Source: a virus
DNA: 33,631 nucleotides
Strand: one strand, 5' to 3'
IMG/VR virus record: IMGVR_UViG_3300027734_000197
Span: 1 to 33,631 of that record
Under the pieces are notes generated by a model. The model did not search any database. It saw only the letters and a program-made list of their open reading frames with translations, and was not told the origin of the DNA. Shown piece after piece: positions 14,073 to 23,912 of the stretch. The position numbers and the translations under genes were made by a program. Numbering within the stretch: the stretch's first letter is position 1; every line of letters begins with the position of its first letter.

Positions 14073-16605
14073 TTTGAGCTCCTAGGGTTTGTTGAATTAG
14101 ATTCTGCGCTTCTAAAGCAGTTTTAACCTGCTCGTGTTGTAAGCTAGCGGCATCGCGCGTAAGGTCCGCTGACTTAATTCTTTCTTGCGTGAGATTGTTC
14201 TCAGTATTCTTAGCCATATCGGCTTGAAGTTTCTGAGTTGCAAGTTGCATATCCTGCTGAAGCTTAGCAGCTTCCAGTTGCATCTCGGCTTGATCCTTGG
14301 TAGCGCGGCGCTGTGTCTCGGCCATGCTGGTTTGGACAAATGCTTGCGTTGCGGGGTCTGCAGGCGGTGAGCCTGACAATTGCTTAATGGCAGCAATGGC
14401 GTTCTGGATGATGGGTGGCAATGCCTTAAAGGTCTCACCAGTATCTTTATGCACGTGCTGCGCAACGGCTGCAAGCAACTGATCCGCGCCTTGCGGCAAT
14501 GTCTGCTCTTTCAAGACATTGAATGGTCTATTCAACGCTGCTGAGCTATATGAATCCACTTGGTTAAGGTACCACAGGGTCAAGTGCTGCTTTAAATGCT
14601 CCAAACACAATGGGATGAAAGCCGGAGCCATGATGGGATTAGCACCATACATTGGGTCTTGCAAATAATCCAAGTGAACCTGAATGTGGGACAAGTGATC
14701 TTGCCGCGGGAATGCACCGGCGTGGCGACCAAAAGTCATGGCCACGTTCTCCAAAGCCGGATTCATTTCCTTCACCTCGTTAGGATCAGGCAAAACCTCG
14801 TTGACGTCAGGCAATCTGATTTGCTTAAGGATTCGCTTCTCAACAGCAAGTCTGTTATACAAGTCAGGGTTGGCCTGAGCTCGTGCAGCCAGAGTCTGGA
14901 TCTGCGCGTACCGCTGTGTCTCTGCAAAGATATGAGGGTCAGACACTGGAACAATGTCTGAGTTCTTGGCAAAGTCTTCTTTGGTAACTTCCAAGTCCTC
15001 AACCATCTCGCCTTTAACCTGCTCATCCAAGTACCAGTTATTCAACCTTGCAATAACTTTCAATACTCGGCGCTGAGAGTCATGCAATCGTGCATGCACA
15101 GCGCTAAACACCGCGGCGCCTTGCTCAATCAAAGCTTGCGTAGTACCTACTGGCGCGTTGCTTGTAATGTCTGCAATCTTTTCTTCGCTTGTAGTAACCA
15201 CGCCTTTTGCAGCTGTGGTTAACCAACCTAGCAATTCAAGCAGCACAGGAGAGGGCTGGTTAAATGGCAATGGCATGGCAATTTTACGAATATCGTCAAT
15301 GCCCGGTGCGCCTTCAATCTCACTAACCTGCGTAGGCTCAATGGTCAGCGACTGGCCTGACATCTTTGCGCCTTTAAGCTTAAGCATTGTAGGCGCGTTG
15401 GTAATGTGCGCTGAGTCAAGCAGTGCGCGCAACGAGCCAGTAAGCGCTGCAGATAGGCCACCAATAAGATGCGGTAAGCCAATTGCGTAAGCACCACGCC
15501 ATGGGATGAACTTAAACTCGATCAACCAGTCCAGCTTGGTCATGGTCTCGTCGCCATCCGCCCAGTTACGGTATAAGCCAACAACCTCAGTTGTTAGGTC
15601 ATCAATCATCAAGATGTACGGCGCACGCTTTGAATCTGAGTAGTTGTCATCATCCAAAGAAAGCCAAGTATAGATGTGGTATACACGGCGCACACCGTCT
15701 ACGTTATCCGCTTGGCTCTTACGGCCTTCAATCTTATTGTTTGCTTTCTCGGACTTGGACTCCTCAGGCTCCATAGAGGCACGAACAATATCAATGTCAA
15801 CGTAGAGGCCACTTTCAACGCGCTCTTCAAAAGTCTCTTGTGTAATGTCTTGGACTTCAGTGACGCGGCCTGCAGTGTAAAAGTTAACAGCTGCAAAAGG
15901 TAAGTACACATTATCAATAGGCACAAACTCAGCGCAAGGCCTGCGTTTCTGGTCGTCGTACCAGATCTTCATGTATTGGCTACCACCAAGCGGCAACTGA
16001 GTTAACAGCTGCTCTTCCTCATCGCGGTATTCTTCAATCTGCTCAGTGAGCTGCCAGTTCATATAGTCGCGCTTACGCTCTGCGCGTTCTACCTTCTCAT
16101 CTGTAGTCTCACCAATGATCTTTGTTTTAACTGGCCCATCGGCGGGGAATAGCTCCTTGATGGCTCGAGCTGAGAAGTCAACGCATGCTTCAGCCATGAG
16201 TGGGTGGACAACCTTGCTGGCTCCGGTGAATTGCGCTCCGCCCGGCGCATCGTGGCCTAAGCCCGTACGACGCAGACCTTCTTCATATTGCTTATCACGC
16301 TCCTCGCGAGCTTCTTTGTCTTTCTCAATCAGCTCAACGTACTTGTGAGCCAATTTGCTGAGGTCGTAGCTGTCAAGCACGTCAGCCAAGTTCTCGTAAA
16401 AGTCAGGCTCACCTTCTGGCCCTTTGGAATCATCTTCCATTCTTACGATGGCCGAGCCGTCGGGCAATTCTTCTACTTCCGGAGTCTCATCTTCCATCTC
16501 ATCGAACATGGTGAGAGCAGAAGGCCCAGCGGCTTCGGCTTCATCGTCTGACATGGGCTCGATGAAACGATCGAAGTCCGGTGGAATTGGCATCTGTGTG
16601 GCCAT
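14065..16605 (-). CDS. Portal protein (P22-type)
   Basis: 846 residues, larger than most portals and in the range of P22 gp1-like ones. Features seen in order: an acidic disordered N-terminus (1-65); helical EERDKQYEEGLRRTGLGHDAPGGAQFTGASKVVHPLMAEACVDFSARAIKELFP (about 100-155); the wing segment around KIWYDDQKRRPCAEFVPIDNVYLP; TWLSLDDDNYSD; and the PPF-like core with SHITNAPTMLKLKG-type helices (LRALLDSAHITNAPTML). The C-terminus is a long Gln/Ala-rich coiled coil (about 755-846), the predicted barrel or internal helix. It forms the dodecameric DNA channel and packaging-motor dock. It lies 3 nt from the upstream giant gene. Confidence 0.84.
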   Translation of the reverse strand: MATQMPIPPDFDRFIEPMSDDEAEAAGPSALTMFDEMEDETPEVEELPDGSAIVRMEDDSKGPEGEPDFYENLADVLDSYDLSKLAHKYVELIEKDKEAREERDKQYEEGLRRTGLGHDAPGGAQFTGASKVVHPLMAEACVDFSARAIKELFPADGPVKTKIIGETTDEKVERAERKRDYMNWQLTEQIEEYRDEEEQLLTQLPLGGSQYMKIWYDDQKRRPCAEFVPIDNVYLPFAAVNFYTAGRVTEVQDITQETFEERVESGLYVDIDIVRASMEPEESKSEKANNKIEGRKSQADNVDGVRRVYHIYTWLSLDDDNYSDSKRAPYILMIDDLTTEVVGLYRNWADGDETMTKLDWLIEFKFIPWRGAYAIGLPHLIGGLSAALTGSLRALLDSAHITNAPTMLKLKGAKMSGQSLTIEPTQVSEIEGAPGIDDIRKIAMPLPFNQPSPVLLELLGWLTTAAKGVVTTSEEKIADITSNAPVGTTQALIEQGAAVFSAVHARLHDSQRRVLKVIARLNNWYLDEQVKGEMVEDLEVTKEDFAKNSDIVPVSDPHIFAETQRYAQIQTLAARAQANPDLYNRLAVEKRILKQIRLPDVNEVLPDPNEVKEMNPALENVAMTFGRHAGAFPRQDHLSHIQVHLDYLQDPMYGANPIMAPAFIPLCLEHLKQHLTLWYLNQVDSYSSAALNRPFNVLKEQTLPQGADQLLAAVAQHVHKDTGETFKALPPIIQNAIAAIKQLSGSPPADPATQAFVQTSMAETQRRATKDQAEMQLEAAKLQQDMQLATQKLQADMAKNTENNLTQERIKSADLTRDAASLQHEQVKTALEAQNLIQQTLGAQNG

Positions 16606-16608
16606 AAG

Positions 16609-19600
16609 TTATTTTCTCCGCATCGTGAGGGCGTATCGCATTTGATCGGTAGTCGGATTTTGTTGGACTATACCACCATTCGCCTTTTTAATGAAGGCTT
16701 GACCCTGAGTTTGTGTACGAGATGCACGCTCGGCTTCCGCCTGTACGAGATCTTCTAGCTCTGCTTGAGACTTGGCACGTTGCCCCAGTTCTGCTCCAAA
16801 ACGGTTGTTGTGGGTATCCATACCATAATCTGCTGGCATTTGCCCTCCAAACATGGATTTGACAGCTTGAAGTGGGGAAGTCGTGAACTCGTGAGCTTTG
16901 CCTAAGAACTCAGCTGTTTTAGGTCCGTACTTACGTGAAAGCGTGCCAGCAGCCAGCATATGCCTTGCAGCGTCCCGCTGGTCATCCTGCCCTTTTTGGC
17001 CGGGGTACATCTCATAGGCCACAGTCTCCGAGTAAGTCGGGACACTGAATAGCCAAGGCGTTGGCACGTCAGGCTTTTTGACAGACCCACCGGCTTGGTA
17101 GCCACGAACTGGACCGCCTTCAGCGTAGTCGTCCATGCCTTGGTATCTTGCAACAAGCGCTTCAAGCTTAACTTTAAGAGCCTGCATAAGCTCAGGTGAC
17201 CATTCATATCCTGTTGTGGCCATGCCTAAGATGTCTTCAAATGCCTGTTCGCCACTGCGATTCAACGCACGTAAATGCTGTCGAATTAAACGAACAGCAG
17301 CACGCGGATTAGGCGTGTCTGTATAGTAGCCGTCCTCAAGCAAGTTTACAATCTCTTCAGCTGTTGCACTATACTCAGCGTTTCTAGCAAGAGCTTCAGG
17401 TAAACCACGTGTCTCAACAAGTTGTGCTAACGCCTCGCGGTCGGCCTGTGTTGGATTATGCGTGCCAATCTCATCGTCGCCTCGAATAAAGTCAGCTAAT
17501 TCAGCCGGCGTCCAAGTCTCAGTAATCTCACCCTCATCAAGCAAGCGTTGATAATCTCTAACATAGTTATTGTATAGAACATCTAATTGCGCTGGGCTTA
17601 TTTGCGTAACGTTGCCTTGATTTGTTATAGGTCTATCAGGGCGTATTTGCGTAATAGGCGGCGCAATCAAATCAACCATGTTAGCCAAGTCTCTAAGCGC
17701 TTGCGCAGTTGTAGGATTAGTCTCTATCTCTGCGGCCTCGTTAAGTCGAGTTGCAAACGCCGCAGGCTGTTCTCTAAGAGCTTCATCTACGTCAGGAAAA
17801 CCTATGCCATCAGCAATAGTTTCACTAATGTGGCCAACATCACGTGCAGTAGGCGCAGGCGCGTTTTCGCGTAGATAATTAACAAAGAGGTTAAAGTCTC
17901 CAACTTCAAAGCGTCGCATTGCAGGGGCAGGCGGTACGCCATTCGGATTCAGTGCTCTAAGTTGCGCGTCAGCCTGCATACCTTGCGCTGCTTCCAATGT
18001 AGGCAATAATCTTTCTAAGGCGACAGCAGTAAGATGTGCTGCGCGGCCAACCTCGTAGTCAGGCAAGCCTCGCAAAACTTCATGGTCGAATTCTGTGTTA
18101 TACAAAGCCTGCACTGTGTCACGTAAGTCAGCAATATTTAAGCCTGCCTCGTTTGCTAATTGCGCAGCAAAGTCAGTAGGGTTAAACTCAATGTAGTTGG
18201 CGCGTTGGTAAAGTTGGTTAGATAAAGAACGGCGATCAGCTTCTGCCAATGGCGACCAATGCTGATTACCCATACCTGACATTGCAAACGCTGTGGCGCG
18301 CAAGTCTTCAGGGTTTAACTCCGGGTCATTAAGCATGTCTTCAGCTTGAATCATACGGTCATTGCGCATGTTATCAAGATCAGCTGCACGTGGGACAGGC
18401 GGCTGGGTATGTAGCTCAATTCGATTTGCAAGACCTTCTAGTTCCCTAATAACAGCTTCATGCTCAAGTTCAGGATTCACAGCTCGCAAAGCATCTGCAT
18501 AGCCTGAGGGGTCTAGTCGTGGGTTATGGTTTTCAGCAACACGGTGCGCAATGGTGTCAAATCGATCAGCAATAACAGGCCCAAAATTTATAGCAATGGA
18601 ATTAGATGCGTTGTCTACTGCGCCAACCCAATCAAACTGCGGCGCTACTTGCGCAACTGGTGCTTGTACTGCTTGAGCAGGTGGCGCAGTTGCCTCAACT
18701 TGGTCAGCTAATCTGCGTAACTCACGCCCAATAGTGGCATCCGCAACATCCCTACTTGCTGCGCGCAATGCAGTGGCGTAGCCTACAGGGTCTACCCGTG
18801 GACTGTGTTGCGCAGCTACGCCGCGTGCAATTGACGCGTAGCGACGAGCAATGGTCTCACTTAAGATGCGCAGCTCATCAGCAGCTGTATCCACATAATT
18901 TTCAAAGTCAAAAGCCTGAGGTTGACGCGCAGGTGGTTGTGGCGCAACTTCAGGTTCCCAGTCCCGCATGTATGCGCTTTCCATTTCATTAGCTAAGTTG
19001 CTTAATGCAATATCGACAGTGCCTAATGGCGACGCATGCGCAGCCACTCTTAATGCAGTAATAAACGGATCTGTGCTAATTTGTGGGTCAATACCTTGCT
19101 GTTCAATAATCGATCTAACAGCAGATCTCATCTCATTAGCTGCTTCTGTGCCAAAGTCATTTTCAAGTTGCATAAACGCGTCATGCGTCATACGCAAATA
19201 TTGTGGTCGACCATTTTGACCTACAGGCGCAGCAGGCGCTAAACGATTAGCATCTCTCCAACGAGCAAACTCCTCAACCATGACTTGGTGAATACCTAAA
19301 CCTGCAGGAGAGTCATCAACATCAGCTTCCCAACGTTCTGAAAAGTCTTGCAACCAGTCTACTTGCTCAGGCGATAAGCGATCACGGTATTGCTCAAGCA
19401 ACTCTTCGGTATCCATGTTAGGCATTGGGTCACCTTGCATTGCAACAGCACGAGGTTGCGCACCCTCAGCGGCTATACGCGCGTTTACGTACTCTGCTTG
19501 CAAGCCTAAGTTTTGCATTAAGTCCAGAATACCATCGGCAATGATATTGGCAACTATACGTGGGCTATTAGAGTATTCATTTTCAAGATCATACAAGCGC

Positions 19601-22470
19601 TGCGTGGCACGATCCAACGCGCGTACAGGCCCTTCAGCTTGTAAATATCTATTAAAGTGATCTAAAGTATCTCTAAAGAATACTTCTGCTTGAACAAACT
19701 GATTGCTCTCACCTGCCTCATCAAACGCAAGTCTTTGAGAATCAAGTATGTTGTCAATTGATGACGCCACAGCGCCTGCGGTAGATACTTCTAAGCTTTC
19801 ACTAGGTCGCTGCGACAAGATTGCAGGTGCCAATTCTTGCGGCGCATTAGCTTTAAGCTCTTCAACATAATTGCGAATGTCGCTGCTTGTGACAAACCGC
19901 GGCAGGCCTGACAGGTCATACTTTTTAAACGTAGTCACAGGTGTATTAACAACAGCGGCCAGCGCACTGTTCGACATACGCTTGCTATCGTAGATACCTA
20001 GGTTCTCATTCATCTTATTGCTAACACCACGAATTCTATCTTCACGGCTGTTCAGATAAGACTTAATGCCTTCAACATACTCAGTCTTAACAGCACCGTT
20101 TTTGCGACCTGACGCAAAGTTAATGTCATACTTACCAGATGAGCTAGGGTTAAAGTCAAAAATGGCAACAGGCTCACCTGTAACTACATCTCTAAAGCTA
20201 ACCATTTGTGAGCCATTTGCAACAGCATTAATGTATGTGCCTCTTGGGCTGGTTGCATCCGGGTTACGCTGACCTGTGACAATATCGTAAATTGGAATGT
20301 ACTGACGATCGCCTGTGCCGGGATGCCAAGGGTTTGGCTTATTTTTAACATTACCGCCTTCGCCAATGCAAACGTCCAAAGCCAAGGTGTCTTCACTTAC
20401 CAACTGCGCAACCTGCGTAGGCGTAAAGCGATCACTAATCTCCAATGCGCCAACGTTGCCAAAGACTTTGTCATTTGGAATATACAACGCAGCGCTTCGT
20501 GCAAACTGATTGTCAGCATCAATCTTAAATTGCTTCTCTTTAGCTTGCGCAAGCTTTTCTTTAGCAATACGACCTTCGGCAGTATCGCGTATATATTTTT
20601 CAACAGTCATCTTTGGAACTTTGTCCAACTTTATCTTACGCGACATTACGTCGTTGTAAAAGCTCTTTGCAAGGTCGCCAAACCCGAGTTCACGCAATCG
20701 ACTTGGTGATGCAGTGTACACACGCTCTTCATCAGGTGTTCGCATTAACGCAGGATAAAACTGCCGCTCACCGTATTCAAGGTCTTCTTTCAGGCCCTTG
20801 GCTGTATCTGCGCTAATTGCAGTGTCAGTTGCATACTCATACGCAGCGCCTAAACGCAAATTGTCAACCACCTTTTGTTGCTTTCTATACGCGGCGTTTG
20901 CTTTATCAGACTCACGTGATGCCTGTGCAAAAGGCTCATACCTTCCAAGATTCATACCTTCAGGCACAACACCTGTATTAGGGTCAACTGCGCCGTAACC
21001 TAGCTGCTGCGCAATAGCTTCTTGTTCGCGTTTACGAGTTGCAGCGTCAGCAGCTTGTTGTACCAATTCTAATAGCTGTTGGTCTGCCGCAATCACTGCT
21101 TCGTCTGTAGGTGTCTTGGCAGGCATACCTGCTGCGATGCGCTTATCCTCTATACCGTGACTGAAGCCTGTTGACAAGTCAAATACATCTGAAGGCGGGA
21201 CAAACGTTAAGCCTTGGCTTGCCAGCTTGGCTGCAGGCTCATTAGGCGTGCCAACTTTTTCAATGATGTAATTGGTAAACTGCGAGTTAAGCCAGTTGGC
21301 AGCAGCCTCGTGCATTGCAGGCAACTCTTCTGCAGACGGCAAGTCAAGCTCCGCTTTGTATTGCATACCTTTAGGCGTATTTAAGAACTCGTCGTACATC
21401 TCTAATGAGTGCGCAGCAGATGCTTCCCTATCTCCGAATCTGGCTTTATACGCCGCCAATGCCGCGCCTTCAGACGGCGCATCAGGGTACATCTCATTAG
21501 CCTTTGTCTTAAGGAAAGACTCGAATGCCCTGCGTGCAGATGCAGATTCAGGTTTACCTAAAATGTTGTGCTGTATCTCGTCCAATGCTTGTACAGGCGT
21601 CATAGTTGCATCACTAATGACACTACGAACAAGATCACGTGCAGGTGTGTAAGTTGCAGCATCTTGCTTTGCAGTTGCAGGCAACGTAGCAGATGTAACC
21701 CTTGACCCTTCAGGTCGCATGGCATACAGCTTAGGGTTTGTTGGCTGCATGGAAGCTGGGAGCCCAGGGATAGGTGGCAACCCTTGCATTTCCCTTTGCG
21801 CCATGATGTCGCCAATGCTATCAGCAACACCTTGGAGCTTGGCGCCGTACGTTGGCTGACCTGTGATTGGGTCTAACTTCTGCAGACCAGATTGCGCGTT
21901 GTAGAAGTCTGTGGGTATATCCTTGACTTGCCTGCCTACACGCGTGGCCTCAGCGCCCATAACCCGCAGATCATTAGGGGTAAATGCTGGGCGGCCAGTT
22001 TGTAGGTGCCCGAGGTACGCAGGCAGCTCGGCCATGTACGGCGCAATGGCGCCTGCAAATTCCTGCGCCATTGGTGTTTGCGGCGCGTTCTGTTGCATGA
22101 ACTGCGTGGCAACTTTCTCTGCGTATGCAGGCGCCTTGCCTGATGTGAACGTGCCAGCAGGTGATGTGGTTAAGCTTTCACCTACGCCTTTGACAGCAGC
22201 CACAGCAGGCACGGTGATGATACCTGCAGCTTCACGCATGGACTTGGCCATCATCAGCGGATTGAACTTAGTTGCCAACTCGGTGAAGTTACCAGCAGCT
22301 GAGCCTAGTGGGTCAGGCGGTGTTTGTGATGGTGGGACTGGTCGTCCGTAGCCGGGAATTTGTGAAGACAGAGGCTGGTTCTTTTTGACCAGCTCCAGCT
22401 TCATTTGATCTAAGTCAGGGGCGCCATCATCGCCTATGTAGTTACCTTGCGGATCGTAGATTGCTGCCAT
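16609..22470 (-). CDS. Giant multi-domain virion-like protein (1,953 aa), PcfJ-like and HxHNN domains
   Basis: Between TerL and portal, unlike the usual TerL-portal adjacency. Seen: low-complexity N-terminus (1-110); helical region; a segment near 690-815 (LDVCIGEGG...MVSFRDVVTGEPVAIFDF...INFASGRKNGAVKTEYVEGIKSYL) resembling the PcfJ-like domain of plasmid and phage proteins; helical repeat units near 1190-1258 and 1281-1352 sharing IA.R...IA..VA..H.PR.DP.GYA.ALRA, with weaker copies to about 1600; GG motifs (1783-1797); and a C-terminal domain (about 1815-1915) with D1833, H1837, H1860-E1861 and D1885-x-HNN, similar to DUF6973-type putative metal-binding domains. No clear signal or membrane segment. 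Likely packaged or ejected with DNA (inference from size and position). An AAGGTG precedes the ATG. Confidence 0.72.
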   Translation of the reverse strand: MAAIYDPQGNYIGDDGAPDLDQMKLELVKKNQPLSSQIPGYGRPVPPSQTPPDPLGSAAGNFTELATKFNPLMMAKSMREAAGIITVPAVAAVKGVGESLTTSPAGTFTSGKAPAYAEKVATQFMQQNAPQTPMAQEFAGAIAPYMAELPAYLGHLQTGRPAFTPNDLRVMGAEATRVGRQVKDIPTDFYNAQSGLQKLDPITGQPTYGAKLQGVADSIGDIMAQREMQGLPPIPGLPASMQPTNPKLYAMRPEGSRVTSATLPATAKQDAATYTPARDLVRSVISDATMTPVQALDEIQHNILGKPESASARRAFESFLKTKANEMYPDAPSEGAALAAYKARFGDREASAAHSLEMYDEFLNTPKGMQYKAELDLPSAEELPAMHEAAANWLNSQFTNYIIEKVGTPNEPAAKLASQGLTFVPPSDVFDLSTGFSHGIEDKRIAAGMPAKTPTDEAVIAADQQLLELVQQAADAATRKREQEAIAQQLGYGAVDPNTGVVPEGMNLGRYEPFAQASRESDKANAAYRKQQKVVDNLRLGAAYEYATDTAISADTAKGLKEDLEYGERQFYPALMRTPDEERVYTASPSRLRELGFGDLAKSFYNDVMSRKIKLDKVPKMTVEKYIRDTAEGRIAKEKLAQAKEKQFKIDADNQFARSAALYIPNDKVFGNVGALEISDRFTPTQVAQLVSEDTLALDVCIGEGGNVKNKPNPWHPGTGDRQYIPIYDIVTGQRNPDATSPRGTYINAVANGSQMVSFRDVVTGEPVAIFDFNPSSSGKYDINFASGRKNGAVKTEYVEGIKSYLNSREDRIRGVSNKMNENLGIYDSKRMSNSALAAVVNTPVTTFKKYDLSGLPRFVTSSDIRNYVEELKANAPQELAPAILSQRPSESLEVSTAGAVASSIDNILDSQRLAFDEAGESNQFVQAEVFFRDTLDHFNRYLQAEGPVRALDRATQRLYDLENEYSNSPRIVANIIADGILDLMQNLGLQAEYVNARIAAEGAQPRAVAMQGDPMPNMDTEELLEQYRDRLSPEQVDWLQDFSERWEADVDDSPAGLGIHQVMVEEFARWRDANRLAPAAPVGQNGRPQYLRMTHDAFMQLENDFGTEAANEMRSAVRSIIEQQGIDPQISTDPFITALRVAAHASPLGTVDIALSNLANEMESAYMRDWEPEVAPQPPARQPQAFDFENYVDTAADELRILSETIARRYASIARGVAAQHSPRVDPVGYATALRAASRDVADATIGRELRRLADQVEATAPPAQAVQAPVAQVAPQFDWVGAVDNASNSIAINFGPVIADRFDTIAHRVAENHNPRLDPSGYADALRAVNPELEHEAVIRELEGLANRIELHTQPPVPRAADLDNMRNDRMIQAEDMLNDPELNPEDLRATAFAMSGMGNQHWSPLAEADRRSLSNQLYQRANYIEFNPTDFAAQLANEAGLNIADLRDTVQALYNTEFDHEVLRGLPDYEVGRAAHLTAVALERLLPTLEAAQGMQADAQLRALNPNGVPPAPAMRRFEVGDFNLFVNYLRENAPAPTARDVGHISETIADGIGFPDVDEALREQPAAFATRLNEAAEIETNPTTAQALRDLANMVDLIAPPITQIRPDRPITNQGNVTQISPAQLDVLYNNYVRDYQRLLDEGEITETWTPAELADFIRGDDEIGTHNPTQADREALAQLVETRGLPEALARNAEYSATAEEIVNLLEDGYYTDTPNPRAAVRLIRQHLRALNRSGEQAFEDILGMATTGYEWSPELMQALKVKLEALVARYQGMDDYAEGGPVRGYQAGGSVKKPDVPTPWLFSVPTYSETVAYEMYPGQKGQDDQRDAARHMLAAGTLSRKYGPKTAEFLGKAHEFTTSPLQAVKSMFGGQMPADYGMDTHNNRFGAELGQRAKSQAELEDLVQAEAERASRTQTQGQAFIKKANGGIVQQNPTTDQMRYALTMRRK

Positions 22471-22484
22471 GTGCGCACCTTAAG

Positions 22485-23912
22485 TTAGACGGCGTAGGGG
22501 TTTACCCGCTTAGGACGATCTTCTTCGTAGTCGTCATCCGGATTGTATACCGGGTCGATGGAAATTAACCCTAAGTCTCGCAAAAGCCTTAAAGCTTGAG
22601 ATGTGGAGTCTACCAAGTCATCGTGCCGGACTTCGGGGAAGGAGCATAGCTGGCTGATCAAAGGCTCTGCCCAATCACGAGCCATGCCCGCATTGACTGA
22701 GGACTCGGGAATGTAGACACGGCCCTTGGCAATGATGGGAGCCACGATGTTAAGGCGTGTAGTCTTGTCCGCGTTCCCGGGATTGTAGCTTCTCACAGGC
22801 AGACCTGCGCGTTGCAGATCTTGGATAAGCTGCGTGCCGGCTGACTTGTCCTCGATCAAGATCATGTCTACCTTTTTCCCGTGACCAAACTCATTCTCAT
22901 CACCGTAAATGGCGGTGGACTCCTCGATCACCTTAGGTCGCAGCTCAGGGTACTGCATGTACTCCTCCCAGCAATCAATGAGCATGACACTCATAGCCTT
23001 GTCGGGACTTGGCCTAAAGATACCCCACACAGTGCAGGCCGTCGGGTCGTTCTTGGTCTTGTCACTGGTCGCGCAGTCATAAGACTGAAGCACGTACTCA
23101 AATCTAGGCAGCGGCTTCTCATTGTCCCACAGCTTGAACCAATCACGCTTGATAATGCCCGCCTCTTCAGGGTCTAGAATCTCGGCGTAGATCTCTTGGC
23201 GTCCAAGCTTTGTGCCTTCGTACTGCAAGATCTGCGCTTGGAACGATGGGGCGAGGTTGTGGATGTTGTCGTACGTGCTGGCCTTGGTACATATCACATC
23301 CTCGCCGTCTCTGTTCACCAGATCCACGATCAATGGCTTGGGCTTAGGCGTTGTGGTGCATAGCATCAGGGGTTTCTGACCTAAGCGCATACCAAACTGG
23401 ATCATGTTCCAAGAGTCGTCAAGGTAATCCCATGCAGCAAGCTCGTCAAACCAGCCACCGTGGAACTGCGGACCTCGAAATCGTGATGGCTCAGACGCAG
23501 GGATGCCTTTGATCAGCGTGCCGTTGATGAGGACTATCTCATGTAGCGACCGTGTGTAGTGGTCGACCAACTGCTCGGGGATCACAGTCATCAGACCTGA
23601 GTCGCCTTCGAAGCAGACGTCGCGGACATCGGATGATGTGGGCGCAGAGACAAGCCATCTTGTCTTGGGGTGCGTCCATGCTTCCCACCACAGCCACTCG
23701 GCAGCTGCGCGAGTCTTGCCTGCGCCTCGTCCTGCGAGCAAGAGCCATATGCTCCACCAATTGCCGGGTGGCGGAACCTGATGATCATTGGCTATTGTTA
23801 GCCAGCTTTGTCGAGCCTTGTGCGCAGCTTTGCGCTCAGGTAGCATGAGGTTAAGATCAGGACCCTTGCGGATCCGATCTGCAAACTCACTTGCTCTTGC
23901 TTGGCTTAGCAT
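22485..23912 (-). CDS. terL: Terminase large subunit (TerL)
   Basis: 475 residues. ATPase: Walker A LAGRGAGKT (59-67), Walker B GGWFDE (152-157, catalytic E157), coupling motif CTTTPKP (185-191). RNase H-like nuclease: D279 (SYDCATSDK), E354/D355 (LIEDKSAGT) and D431/D432 with D435 (RHDDLVDSTSQAL). The protein packages concatemeric DNA into proheads through the portal, using the nuclease to cut. The C-terminus is charged. It overlaps TerS by 26 bp, so the two are coupled. The giant gene follows 14 nt downstream. Confidence 0.93.
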   Translation of the reverse strand: MLSQARASEFADRIRKGPDLNLMLPERKAAHKARQSWLTIANDHQVPPPGNWWSIWLLLAGRGAGKTRAAAEWLWWEAWTHPKTRWLVSAPTSSDVRDVCFEGDSGLMTVIPEQLVDHYTRSLHEIVLINGTLIKGIPASEPSRFRGPQFHGGWFDELAAWDYLDDSWNMIQFGMRLGQKPLMLCTTTPKPKPLIVDLVNRDGEDVICTKASTYDNIHNLAPSFQAQILQYEGTKLGRQEIYAEILDPEEAGIIKRDWFKLWDNEKPLPRFEYVLQSYDCATSDKTKNDPTACTVWGIFRPSPDKAMSVMLIDCWEEYMQYPELRPKVIEESTAIYGDENEFGHGKKVDMILIEDKSAGTQLIQDLQRAGLPVRSYNPGNADKTTRLNIVAPIIAKGRVYIPESSVNAGMARDWAEPLISQLCSFPEVRHDDLVDSTSQALRLLRDLGLISIDPVYNPDDDYEEDRPKRVNPYAV

